Part shown: positions 6,988-14,437 of the stretch, piece by piece
Layout of the letters: every line of letters starts with the position of its first letter
Position numbering within the stretch: the first letter of the stretch is position 1
From: Planctomycetota bacterium
GTDB lineage: Bacteria > Planctomycetota > PLA2 > JAEUHO01
Assembly: GCA_026647295.1 (NCBI GenBank)
Contig: JAPKHB010000046.1
Coordinates: 1-16,306, forward strand
Reading direction: 5' to 3'
DNA length: 16,306 bases
Program-made: the position numbers and the translations under genes
Notes under the pieces: model-generated
What the model saw: only the letters and a program-made list of their open reading frames with translations
Told to the model about the DNA's origin: nothing
Databases searched by the model: none

Positions 6988-8263
6988 CGCGACCCTCGAT
7001 CGAGGCTACGCGGATTTCCCCCGACAGGAGGTGCGGGAGAAGGAGATCGCGAATGCTAGCGAGCCTGCGCGACTCCACCATCAGCTCGGCGTACACGTCG
7101 TAGAGTGCGCCGATGTCTCGGTCTGCTGCGCGAAGGACGTCCGCCGTCGGAACGACGACGCGCGCCTCCTGCAGGTGGACGCGCTTGATGTGCCCCATCG
7201 TCGTGGCCTTACTTGCGGCAATGGCGCGAAACCCCGGCAAGTTATGGCGAATCCAGAGAAGACAAAACCAAGGCGAGTATCGGGTCGATGTGACCTTGAA
7301 CAGGTGCTGATTCAATGCGCCTTTGCCGCCGAACCAGAGACGGGCATCGAGGGTTCCGGACCACGAAAAGAGCAAGTCCCCATCGTCGATCACATAGCGC
7401 TCCGGCACATCGGCATTCGCCCAATCAGCACCATCGGCCACGCCCTTGCGGAGTTGGGCGATCTTGATCACACGCAAGTCGCTCCCGTCACCACGGGGCG
7501 GGTACTTCTGAAGGGCCAGACCGTTCAGGAACGTGGCAGTGCTTGCCAGCGCCTTAGACTCCCACCCCTTAGGCACCGGACCCGGGCCTAGCTCGGCGTC
7601 GACAAAACAGGCGGGGAGGGCATCGAAAACCCCCTTGGGAGTGGATGGGAAGGAGGTCCTCCCTTCTGCCTTGGCCCTTACGGGCTCGAAATCCACGAAC
7701 CAAGCCCGGAAGATCGCCCATGCGAGCCGCTCGAGCACCAGAGCCGTCCGTCGGTTCTGCTCAATCTTGTCGTCGAGTGCGCCGAGGACAGCGGCGATGG
7801 CACGTTGCTCACGTAGGGGAGGACGTGGTACAAGCACGCGCTTCATGGCCGTTCCGGTAATCTCTCTAAAGGTCGTCCCGCTGGCGAGCGCTTCAAGCTT
7901 GGCTTCAGAAGTCTTGAGCACGTAGTAGAAGAACTCAGGCTCGTCGTCGCTGAAGATGAGTGAGCGACAGCCCTGATTCGTCGCCAGGGGGCGCCCTGAA
8001 AGTGCGACGTATCCAATCGGGGCACGGCTCGATACCACTACTGTCCGTTCAGGCAGCAGCTTGGCTGACGATGAGGCGAGTCCGCTGCGAGTGAGGCTTC
8101 TCTCGCCGCGCTCAATGAAACGCCCGTGATGTTGAGCAAGATCCTTCGGAGTTATCCATGCAATCTCGCCGCCCCAGAAGGAGTCATCCTTCGTCGAAGG
8201 CGTGCCTCCACCAACCACCTCGGCAAACTCCCCGAGGGGGACCTCGGGCCATCGGTCTCTCAT
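6977..8263 (-). CDS. hsdS: Type I restriction-modification specificity subunit
   Basis: A 428-residue protein that recognises the bipartite DNA target for both methylation and restriction. The two-fold HsdS plan is visible. Target recognition domain 1 is at about 1-150 (W-P-x-V-x-L-G-E opening, ITPKDL, SSRAPIGYVAL, NQGC). A central conserved helix follows at about 151-195 (PPLREQRAIAAVLGALDDKIE then RAWFVDFEPV). TRD2 is at about 230-370 (PKGWE opening, LLFSWSGTL, NQHLFKV). The distal helix is at about 375-415 (LYDVYAELMVESRRLASIRDLLLPHLLSGEI). Length and order are complete, so it should be functional; the recognition sequence cannot be read from here. The start ATG overlaps the hsdM stop as ATGA (4 nt), and its end overlaps the Abi_C-like gene by 11 nt. 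Confidence 0.93.
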   Translation of the reverse strand: MRDRWPEVPLGEFAEVVGGGTPSTKDDSFWGGEIAWITPKDLAQHHGRFIERGERSLTRSGLASSSAKLLPERTVVVSSRAPIGYVALSGRPLATNQGCRSLIFSDDEPEFFYYVLKTSEAKLEALASGTTFREITGTAMKRVLVPRPPLREQRAIAAVLGALDDKIEQNRRTALVLERLAWAIFRAWFVDFEPVRAKAEGRTSFPSTPKGVFDALPACFVDAELGPGPVPKGWESKALASTATFLNGLALQKYPPRGDGSDLRVIKIAQLRKGVADGADWANADVPERYVIDDGDLLFSWSGTLDARLWFGGKGALNQHLFKVTSTRYSPWFCLLWIRHNLPGFRAIAASKATTMGHIKRVHLQEARVVVPTADVLRAADRDIGALYDVYAELMVESRRLASIRDLLLPHLLSGEIRVASIEGRDEP

Positions 8264-9963
8264 TCCTCGGCGCCTCCGATGACGCGACCGAGTCGCTCAC
8301 GCACAACCCGCGTCAGCTGCTCTCCCCTGGCGAAACACTCCTCCAATTCTGCAATCAACCGGGGGTACTTGTCTGTGAACGGCTCGCCATCGTGTTCCTG
8401 ATCCTCGGCCCCGACGTAGGGGCCGGGCATGAGCAAGAAGCCGTGCTTGGCGATGCCGTCGATCTTCTCGCTCTTGCAGAAGCCAGGGATGTCACGGTAG
8501 GCCCAGTCGCCGTACTGGGAGTCGTTCCACCACTCGGGGGCGGGCTCGCCGCGCCATTGACGGAAGGCATAGACAATGCGGCCGATGTCGGAGTCTGGCT
8601 TAGGGTCGCCCAGCCCATCGGCGAGCAGAGTCTCGCCGTTGTCGCCTCCGCTAAGGACCCGGAGGGTTCGAGTCCGCATCGAACCCAGCCTGCTGGCGTC
8701 GATGAAGAGCGTCTCGCCAGCGCGGCCGCGGCCGCCGTGCTTCAGGTTCTTGCCTGTCTTGTCGCGCGTCAGGAACCAGAGGCAGGCGGGAATGCCCGTG
8801 GTGAGGAAAAGCTGAGCCGGCAGAGCGACGATGGCATCCACGAGGTCGGCCTCGATGATGCGTTGGCGGATCCCTGCCTCACCCCCCGAGCCGGAAGAGA
8901 GAGAGCCGTTGGCCATAACGAAGCCGGCGACGCCGCCGCCGTGGCTGTTGGGCGGCGCCAGGTGGTGAATGAAGTGCTGGATCCAGGCGTAGTTGGCATT
9001 GCCAACCGGAGGTGTGCCGAAGCGCCAGCGGACATCGTCCTGCAAGAGCCTTCCAGACCAATCAGAGACGTTGAAGGGCGGATTGGCGAGGATGTAGTCG
9101 GCCTTGAGGTCTGGGTGGAGATTGCGCAGGAATGAGTCCGCAGGCTGCGATCCCAGGTTGGCCTCGATGCCGCGTATGGCGAGGTTCATGTGTGCCAAGC
9201 GCCAGGTAGTGGGGTTGGACTCCTGGCCGAAGATTGAGATATCGGTCTTCTGCCCGCCGTGAGCTTCCACGAAACGCTCGGACTGCACAAACATGCCCGC
9301 CGATCCACAGCAGGGGTCGTAAACGCGCCCCTCGTACGGCTCCAGCATCTCGACCAGCAGGCGGACAATGCAGCGGGGGGTGAAGAACTCGCCACCCAGC
9401 TTCCCTTCGGCCTGCGCGAACTTGCCGAGGAAGTACTCGTATACGCGGCCGAGTAGGTCGCGCGCCTTGGCGCGGTCGCCCCTGAATCCGATGTCGGCTA
9501 CCAGATCGATGAGTCCCTTCAACTTCTCCGGCGCGATGCCGCGGCGGGCGTAGTCGCGCGGGAGCTTTCCCTTGAGGTTCGGGTTGTCGCGCTCTACGGC
9601 CAGGATGGCATCATCGATCAACGTCGCGATGTCCGGTCGCGTTGCTTGGTTCTGGAGATTCTGCCACCGCGCCTCGGGCGGCAGCCAGAAGACCCGCTCG
9701 GCCGTGTACTCGTCACGGTTCTCGAGCAGGCTCTCGATCTGTGTGTTGGTGATGCCGTCGGCTTCGAGCTCACCCCTGAGTTCCTCGCGCCGGGCCGCGA
9801 ATGAGTCGGAGATGTACTTAAGGAATAGCAACCCGAGAACGACGTGCTTGTACTCGGCGGCATCGACCTGTCCGCGGAGGGCATCTGCAGCCTTCCAGAG
9901 GCGATCCGCGAGATCTGAGACGCCGTCCGTGTCGGGCGCCTGAGCGCCGTCAGGCTTCGCCAT
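8260..9963 (-). CDS. hsdM: Type I restriction-modification DNA methyltransferase (N6-adenine) subunit
   Basis: A 567-residue protein, first gene of the restriction operon. With HsdS it methylates adenine in the target, protecting host DNA, and it forms the core to which HsdR binds. The N-terminal HsdM helical domain (LADRLWKAADALRG ... LGLLFLKYISD, about 16-53) is followed by the methyltransferase fold: GEFFTPRCIVRLLVEML (191-207), AdoMet motif I DPCCGSAGM (216-224) and catalytic motif IV ANPPFN (293-298). The order I then IV is usual for this family. The ATG at 9963 has GGAGG 5 nt upstream (GGAGGTACCT-ATG) and yields the expected start. The frame is open much further upstream, but that part does not resemble HsdM. 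It lies 44 bp downstream of the recombinase remnant on the same strand; no internal promoter was evident. Confidence 0.95.
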   Translation of the reverse strand: MAKPDGAQAPDTDGVSDLADRLWKAADALRGQVDAAEYKHVVLGLLFLKYISDSFAARREELRGELEADGITNTQIESLLENRDEYTAERVFWLPPEARWQNLQNQATRPDIATLIDDAILAVERDNPNLKGKLPRDYARRGIAPEKLKGLIDLVADIGFRGDRAKARDLLGRVYEYFLGKFAQAEGKLGGEFFTPRCIVRLLVEMLEPYEGRVYDPCCGSAGMFVQSERFVEAHGGQKTDISIFGQESNPTTWRLAHMNLAIRGIEANLGSQPADSFLRNLHPDLKADYILANPPFNVSDWSGRLLQDDVRWRFGTPPVGNANYAWIQHFIHHLAPPNSHGGGVAGFVMANGSLSSGSGGEAGIRQRIIEADLVDAIVALPAQLFLTTGIPACLWFLTRDKTGKNLKHGGRGRAGETLFIDASRLGSMRTRTLRVLSGGDNGETLLADGLGDPKPDSDIGRIVYAFRQWRGEPAPEWWNDSQYGDWAYRDIPGFCKSEKIDGIAKHGFLLMPGPYVGAEDQEHDGEPFTDKYPRLIAELEECFARGEQLTRVVRERLGRVIGGAEE

Positions 9964-10007
9964 AGGTACCTCCGCTCCGTCCCGAGACCTGGAGGCCGCC
10001 GCGTCCG

Positions 10008-10352
10008 CTAGGCCTGTGCCCTCCGGACGGCCTCCGCGACGGCCTCGGTGGCCGCCCGCAGCCGATCGTCGTCCGTGTGAAGGTAGCGGAGGGTAACGAC
10101 GCTCCCCGGCCGATGCCCGAGGATCCGGCCGATGGTGGCCACGTCGGTCCCGGCGGCGGCGAGGACCGTGGCGGCGGTGTGCCGGAACTGGTGCCAGCCG
10201 CCGCGGGAGACGCCGGCGCGGTCGTGGAGGCGGTGGAGGGCCTTGGAGAGGGGGGACTCGTGGCGTGACAGGCGAGGGCAGACGGGCCCCGTGCGCTGGC
10301 GGGAACGCCCCAGAACCGCCCCGGCGAGCGGCCAGATCGAGAGCGGGGGCCA
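10008..10352 (-). pseudogene. Tyrosine recombinase (integrase) C-terminal catalytic fragment
   Basis: The last ~115 codons are a clear phage-integrase catalytic C-terminus: RTGPVCPRLSRHESPL, then GGWHQFRHTAATVLAAAGTD with the His-x-x-Arg box, IGRILGH with the following His, and TLRYLHTD with the tyrosine nucleophile. The first catalytic arginine region and the whole SAM-like core-binding N-terminus are missing. Upstream residues WPPLSIWPLAGAVLGRSRQ may be a degraded remnant of the preceding strand and helix, after which the frame becomes Arg/Pro-rich and meets the duplicated segment at 10471. No credible start codon or ribosome site lies near the homologous part. Probably a remnant of the integrase that delivered the island, cut by a rearrangement. 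A frameshifted longer gene cannot be excluded. Confidence 0.75.
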
Positions 10353-10470
10353 CGCCCCGGACCTGCGCCGCCCGCCGCCGACGGGCCGCCAAGCCAGGGC
10401 CGCCCTCCAGCGGAATCGAGGCCGTCCCGGCGAGCGGTCCAGGGGGCGGCTTCCGGACGGGCGTGGGGCC

Positions 10471-10774
10471 AGGGCAAGGGACGTGACCTCCGGTACGGGT
10501 GCCGGACGGTACCTCGGGCGGGGGACAGCCGGGAAGCCCGGTTCGCCGCGCCCCTCACGCGGGAGGTCGCCGGCGGGACGGCAGGTAGCGCCCACGCGCC
10601 TCCGCTCCCCCCGCCCCCCCTCAGTTCGCGTTCAGGCCGTGGGCCCGGGTGCCCAGCTTGCGCTTGATCGCCGCCTCGGCGGCCACCACCTCCCGCTGCG
10701 GCGCCGAGCGGGACATGGGCCGGAGGATGGAGAATTGGAGGGCGTGGCGGCGGCGGGCGCCGGGCCCGAGGGCG
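10471..10774. repeat. Large direct repeat, left copy
   Basis: This ~304 bp segment matches 11823-12124 in the same orientation, from AGGGCAAGGG through the end of a GIY-YIG gene, to a breakpoint just after GGGCCCGAGGGCG. By eye the copies agree at roughly 85-90% of positions with a few small indels, so the duplication is not recent or the copies were acquired separately. The left flank is the integrase remnant; the right flank leads into the unknown 297-codon gene. Confidence 0.9.
10621..10774 (-). pseudogene. Truncated GIY-YIG nuclease gene remnant (C-terminal 50 codons)
   Basis: On the minus strand the repeat encodes ALGPGARRRHALQFSIL, then EVVAAEAAIKRKLGTRAHG and LNAN followed by TGA at 10621-10623. 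This is nearly identical to the C-terminus of the intact-core copy at 11969-12328. The catalytic Glu region is kept but the GIY and YIG strands are absent. Homology stops abruptly near 10774, after which the frame is unrelated. A non-functional remnant; the interval 10775-10874 holds nothing recognisable. Confidence 0.8.
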
Positions 10775-10874
10775 ACACAGCAGGTACCGAATTCCTGGGC
10801 GATCTCAGGCCCCCAAACTGAGATGGCTCACCTGAGCGTGGGCGCGCAGGGAACGCCGTGCGTAGCCGCCAACA

Positions 10875-11768
10875 TCAGGAAGGAGGACTCCGCAGTCGCG
10901 CCATCAGTCGCCGCCACCACCCCTGGCGCCTCGTCGTTCTCGCGCGTGCCACATTCACCATGCTCCCCACCTCCGCAGCCAAAATGCTCTGAGCCGAGTT
11001 GTGCAACAGATGGGTGCACTTCCGTGGTGAGGCGCTCAGAATGACGATGCGCCCACCCTCCATTGGCATGTGCGTCACGAGATCCGCAACGTAGGTGTGC
11101 TCGCCCGGTATCCTAAGCGCAATCCTTGCCTCCTCGCTGAGGACTGACGGATAGGTGCCATCGGACGTTCCGCCGGACAAGATCGGATCCCACCAAGCCG
11201 GATCGCCGGGCAAGGCAAATGCCCAAAGGCCGAATCCAGTATCTGGCTGGTACTGCAAGCCCGAGTGGCCGTCGGGAGCATCAAGGAGTTCCCAACCTTG
11301 GGCCGCGATATGGCGCTCGAAATCCGTTCGTGGGTGCACGCGACCGACACGCCCCATAAGGTCAACAATCGAACCTCGGCGCGTGCCGAAGCCGGCATCC
11401 CGGACACAGCGTTGTCGCGATACGGAAAACGGTCGAAGCGTCTCTGGATCGCAGCGCCGATCCTCCCACACCCCGTCCGGGTTTACCTGGATGGAACTCA
11501 GCGCAAGGGCAACTTCGCCACCTGCGGTTGTTAGATCGGCAACGAACAGCGACGGCCACTGCTCACGATGCTCGACCATCTGGTCTGCGATCGACTGAAC
11601 AAGCGATTCGTAGGCAGCGTCGATTGCACGCCACGAAGACCGTCTGTGCTCGGCCCCTAGCCACTCGATGACTAGAGTGTAGGACCCGCCGCCTCCGTAG
11701 ACCTTGCCGCGCGCCACGAGCGATCCCTGGCTGTCCGCGACGATCCAGTCCCGAACCGCGTTAGGCAT
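10875..11768 (-). CDS. Hypothetical protein of unknown function, between repeats
   Basis: A 297-residue protein I do not recognise. The ATG at 11768 has CAGGAG 6 nt upstream, a convincing start. The N-terminus reads as a beta-rich domain (DWIVADSQGSLVARGKVYGG ... YTLVIEWLG), then a helix (WRAIDAAYESLVQSIADQM), a strand and Trp-rich middle (LFVADLT; GFGLWAFALPGDPAWWDPIL), and a basic C-terminus with RRQGWWRRLMARLR. That tail could be amphipathic and bind nucleic acid or membrane. No transmembrane helix, signal peptide or catalytic motif is evident. Codon use is less GC-extreme than in its neighbours, suggesting separate origin. It sits between two copies of a direct repeat, so it behaves like cargo of that rearrangement. 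Confidence 0.8.
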   Translation of the reverse strand: MPNAVRDWIVADSQGSLVARGKVYGGGGSYTLVIEWLGAEHRRSSWRAIDAAYESLVQSIADQMVEHREQWPSLFVADLTTAGGEVALALSSIQVNPDGVWEDRRCDPETLRPFSVSRQRCVRDAGFGTRRGSIVDLMGRVGRVHPRTDFERHIAAQGWELLDAPDGHSGLQYQPDTGFGLWAFALPGDPAWWDPILSGGTSDGTYPSVLSEEARIALRIPGEHTYVADLVTHMPMEGGRIVILSASPRKCTHLLHNSAQSILAAEVGSMVNVARARTTRRQGWWRRLMARLRSPPS

Positions 11769-11822
11769 CGAGTGCTCCTGCCTCAGCCCTCGCAGGCGGG
11801 GATCCAGTCGGCAGACTACGAC

Positions 11823-12124
11823 AGGGCAAGGGGCGGGACCTCCGGTACGGGTCCCGGACGGTACCTCGGGCGGGGGACAGCCGCGAAGCCCGGTTCGTCG
11901 CGCCCCGCACGGGGGAGGTCGCCGGCTGGCCGCCAGGCCAGGCCCACGCGCCTCCGGGCCCCGCCCCCTCAGTTCGCGTTCAGGCCGTGGGCTCGGGTGC
12001 CCAGCTTGCGCTTGAACGCCGCCTCGGCGGCCACCACCTTCCGCTGCGGCGCGGAGCGGGGCATGGGCCGGAGGATGGAGAACTGGAGGGCGTGGCGGCG
12101 GCGGGCACTGGGCCCGAGGGCGGC
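11823..12124. repeat. Large direct repeat, right copy
   Basis: Partner of 10471-10774, same orientation, about 302 bp. It covers the ~146 bp downstream of the GIY-YIG gene plus its last ~52 codons. The gene continues to the right of the repeat in this copy, so this is the more complete one. The separation (about 1,350 bp, start to start) equals one repeat plus the unknown gene. Confidence 0.9.
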
Positions 12125-12328
12125 GCGCAGGCGCTGGTTCCCCCCGTGCCCGGACCGGACGTAGGCCATCCACCGCCCAAGGATGCCGCCCTCGCCCCAG
12201 GCAGAGCCGACGTACTGGTCGCCGGTCTCGGTGTCGGTGATCAGGTAGACGCCGGCGACCTCGCCGAGCGCGACGTGCAACGCAGGGTTGACCCCGCGGC
12301 GCCCGACCTGCATCCTACGCCCCACCAT
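11969..12328 (-). CDS. GIY-YIG nuclease domain protein, probably N-terminally shortened
   Basis: A 119-residue protein with a full GIY-YIG core: AGVYLITD (the GIY strand, as GVY 26-28), DQYVGSAWG (the YIG strand, as YVG 39-41), RW at 52-53 with the catalytic Arg, HGGNQRL, and a C-terminal AAEAAFKRKLGTRAHGLNAN with catalytic Glu102. Such domains cut one DNA strand using Tyr/Arg/Glu and a metal. From memory, relatives with this exact tail carry about 100 extra N-terminal residues ending in a Np-W-x-x-aL-x-x-v motif; here NPALHVALGEVAGVYLI begins almost at once, so the N-terminal domain looks lost. The start may be the ATG at 12328 or 12313 (GGGG upstream). The 12328 start shares CATG with the divergent plus-strand gene. 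Confidence 0.8.
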   Translation of the reverse strand: MVGRRMQVGRRGVNPALHVALGEVAGVYLITDTETGDQYVGSAWGEGGILGRWMAYVRSGHGGNQRLRAALGPSARRRHALQFSILRPMPRSAPQRKVVAAEAAFKRKLGTRAHGLNAN

Positions 12329-12890
12329 GCAAGAAGATGAGTTCGTCGCGATCGCGCTCGCTGCCGGGCAAGAGGTGCTTCGCCCGCCGCTCCTGATGGA
12401 CCGGGGGCGCGCGCTCCTGTATCAGGTGACCGTCGACAACCGCCTGAAACTGACCGTGGAACCCACCAGGCCCAAGCGAGGCCAGTCCGCGTTCCAGACG
12501 GACCTGGCCGTGTTCGAGGAAGTCGAGGCGGACGTGCAGATCCCGCGAGTCGTGCTGGAGTTCAAGAAGCGCCTCACGACGCACGACGTGCTGACCTACG
12601 CGGCCAAGGCCCGGAAGCACAAGCAAGTGTACCCTTACCTCCGGTATGGGCTCATCGCCGCCGAGATCGACACACTGCCCGGGCGATTCTTCACGCACAA
12701 CGAGGGGCTCGACTTCGCCGTCGCCGCGGGCTCGTACCGCCGGCAGGGACTCCATAGCCTGTTCGAACGCCTGCTCCAGCAGGAGGTCGACACGTCCCGG
12801 CGGTTGGAGAGCATCACCTTCGAGAAGGTCGCCGCCCACCTCTACCGCTCGGAGGTCGTCTTGGAGTCGGGGGGAAGCGGCGTGCGTTAG
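12327..12890 (+). CDS. PD-(D/E)xK nuclease-fold protein, restriction endonuclease-like
   Basis: A 187-residue protein. The core AFQTDLAVFEEV with Asp59 and IPRVVLEFKKRL with Glu78-Phe-Lys80 fits the PD-(D/E)xK metal-binding site. It is followed by conserved-looking THDVLTYAAKARKHKQVYPY (85-104) and LRYGLI, a strand-helix pattern of restriction-endonuclease-like proteins. It would be a cytoplasmic DNA hydrolase, but no partner methyltransferase is directly adjacent, so a stand-alone defence or repair role is equally possible. The ATG at 12327 is chosen because the preceding 13 codons lie inside the divergent GIY-YIG gene and read Pro/Arg-rich; there is no good Shine-Dalgarno, and a TTG at 12288 is the alternative. 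The two genes overlap head-to-head at CATG. The 129 bp after its stop hold nothing notable. Confidence 0.7.
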   Translation: MQEDEFVAIALAAGQEVLRPPLLMDRGRALLYQVTVDNRLKLTVEPTRPKRGQSAFQTDLAVFEEVEADVQIPRVVLEFKKRLTTHDVLTYAAKARKHKQVYPYLRYGLIAAEIDTLPGRFFTHNEGLDFAVAAGSYRRQGLHSLFERLLQQEVDTSRRLESITFEKVAAHLYRSEVVLESGGSGVR

Positions 12891-13019
12891 GTTCCCATGC
12901 CGTGTCGGCCTCGGCCACCACGCCCGCCACCCCCTACATGTGCCCCCCTCCAATGACCGCCGTTTGACCTCCACTCCAAGCGCACTCGCACCCAGATGTC
13001 AGGGAAAGCGCGGAGAGCG

Positions 13020-13640
13020 TCACTCTGAGCCGGAGTATGCCTCCGGCCACAGCCTGCGGCACCTCTGCACCCCGACCGGAAGCCAGTCGCATGCGCTGTC
13101 GTGGAGCGTGTTTACCTCACGGTTGCACGCGCGGCACCTATACCGCCGCTGGGTTCTCCGCAGATGTCGGTCTCCGGCCCATAGGTGGAGGGGTGCGCGG
13201 TCATCCACGAGCGTGTTTGCATTTAGGTCTTCGCCCGCGGCCTTGCTGATCGCCTGCGCGAGCATCTTCAATAGCGCACTCTCACCGATGCTATCGCCAT
13301 CGCTATCAGCTCGGCGCAGCCTGCTGTATGCCCTGCGCGCTGCCTCCAGCAGTTCGGGTGCGGCGGAGATCAACCGTGCGTTCGCGGATCGCCGCAGATC
13401 TCCAGTCGCGCCGGGTGTGTAGGCGACGGCATGCAGGCTATCACGCACACTCTTGGGGACTTGCGGGCCGCTGAACAGTTCTTCCGACACTGGTCGAGGC
13501 GAGTTACGCAGCGCGGCATCGTGTTCGGCACGAATTCGGTCGAGCTCACGGGACGCTTGCACGTACTCGGGGCCAAGGACGAATTGGGCTCGCCCGAACC
13601 TGTCATACCGAACCCGCCAAGGCGGGCGGCTGTGTTTCAT
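13020..13640 (-). CDS. Phage-type hypothetical protein with NARL-AAPELLEA motif and Cys-rich tail
   Basis: A 206-residue protein. The ATG at 13640 follows GGGAG about 8 nt upstream; the frame is open further but without a better start. Residues 86-104 (ANARLISAAPELLEAARRA) followed by LLKMLAQAISKAAGE are the hallmark of a very common, functionally uncharacterised phage and prophage protein segment. The C-terminus has YRCRACNREV with Cys169/Cys172, then HDSAC (180-184) and Cys194, which could form a small zinc ribbon binding nucleic acid. The N-terminus has a charged helix (SRELDRIRAEHDAAL). Function unknown; its presence supports a phage-derived setting. It is convergent with the PD-(D/E)xK gene and less GC-rich than its surroundings. 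Confidence 0.7.
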   Translation of the reverse strand: MKHSRPPWRVRYDRFGRAQFVLGPEYVQASRELDRIRAEHDAALRNSPRPVSEELFSGPQVPKSVRDSLHAVAYTPGATGDLRRSANARLISAAPELLEAARRAYSRLRRADSDGDSIGESALLKMLAQAISKAAGEDLNANTLVDDRAPLHLWAGDRHLRRTQRRYRCRACNREVNTLHDSACDWLPVGVQRCRRLWPEAYSGSE

Positions 13641-13738
13641 AACTTCAGACTCCCTGCGACCGCAGCCGCGAAAGTGGTGGAGGACCATGCTCGTGTTCCG
13701 CAGGGTAGCAGAGGGGGCCGCCCGTGCATGCCGGCAGA

Positions 13739-14437
13739 TCATGAGATGAGGCGCGCCACAACCTGCACGTGCCAGCGCCGGCCCTTGCGCGGGCGGTGGC
13801 CCTCGGCCAGGAGCCGGCGGGCGACCTCCCGAAGCGACGCCCCCTCGGCCCGGAGCTCCCGGGCCCGGGCGACGGTCGCCTGCTCGCCCGGGTCCGCCTC
13901 GAGGCGGCCGGCGGGCCCGACCCGGTAGCCGTAGGGGACCCCGCCCACGCGCTCGCCCCGGGCCTTCTTCACGGCCAGCGCCGCCCGGGTGCGGGTCCCG
14001 ATCAGCGCCCGTTCGTAGGCGGCCATGGCGGCCACGATGGAGCGCATGAGCTGGTCCTCGGGGCGGTCCCCGTTGGCCACGCCGTCGGCGCTCACCACCG
14101 TGGCGCCTTCGCGCTCGCACAGGCGCTGGACCAGGGCGTCGGTGAGGACGTCACGCGCCAGGCGGTCGCGGCGGGCGACCACCAGTACGCCGGCGCCCTG
14201 GTCCCGAAGCGCGTCCAGCGCCGCCACGAGGCCTGGGCGGCGTTCGAGTTCGGCCCCGCCCGAGATGCCCTGGTCCTCGTGCCAGGAGAGGAGGCGGGTC
14301 CCACTGGCGGCGGCCCAGGCGTTGATGGCCTCGCGCTGGGCGTCGGGCGAGAGGTCCTGGCGCTCGGTCGAGCAGCGCAGGTAGGCGACGGCCCTCGAGG
14401 GGTCGGCGGCTTGGCGGCGGCGGCGGGTGCGGGGCAT
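13739..14437 (-). CDS. Small serine recombinase (resolvase/invertase family)
   Basis: A 232-residue site-specific recombinase. The N-terminal resolvase domain has AVAYLRCSTERQ with the nucleophile Ser23 and adjacent Arg21, DQGISGG, LVVARRDRLARD (86-97) with catalytic arginines, and the long E-helix start (AAMAAYERALIGTRTRAAL). The C-terminal part (GVPYGYRVG ... LREVARRLLAEGHRPRKGRRWH) is a short recombinase-type HTH rather than the long zinc-ribbon domain of large serine integrases. It is therefore more likely a resolvase or invertase-like enzyme than a phage integrase, or a shortened integrase. The ATG at 14437 has CCGGAG about 5 nt upstream. It is divergent from the ParB-methyltransferase across a 443 bp intergenic region, a possible site of action. 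Confidence 0.9.
   Translation of the reverse strand: MPRTRRRRQAADPSRAVAYLRCSTERQDLSPDAQREAINAWAAASGTRLLSWHEDQGISGGAELERRPGLVAALDALRDQGAGVLVVARRDRLARDVLTDALVQRLCEREGATVVSADGVANGDRPEDQLMRSIVAAMAAYERALIGTRTRAALAVKKARGERVGGVPYGYRVGPAGRLEADPGEQATVARARELRAEGASLREVARRLLAEGHRPRKGRRWHVQVVARLIS

Noticed and set aside
8665..8685. tRNA T-arm-like string (GGTTCGAGTCC) that could mark an att site
   Set aside because: It lies inside the hsdM coding region, with no acceptor stem, anticodon arm or complete cloverleaf around it.
9964..10392. Upstream extension of the hsdM frame to 10392
   Set aside because: The extension is Arg/Pro-rich and overlaps the integrase remnant; the ATG at 9963 has an ideal Shine-Dalgarno and begins the recognisable HsdM domain.
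11772..12164. Plus-strand frame across the right repeat copy
   Set aside because: It is the complement of the GIY-YIG gene and its downstream repeat; the minus-strand frame carries the conserved motifs.
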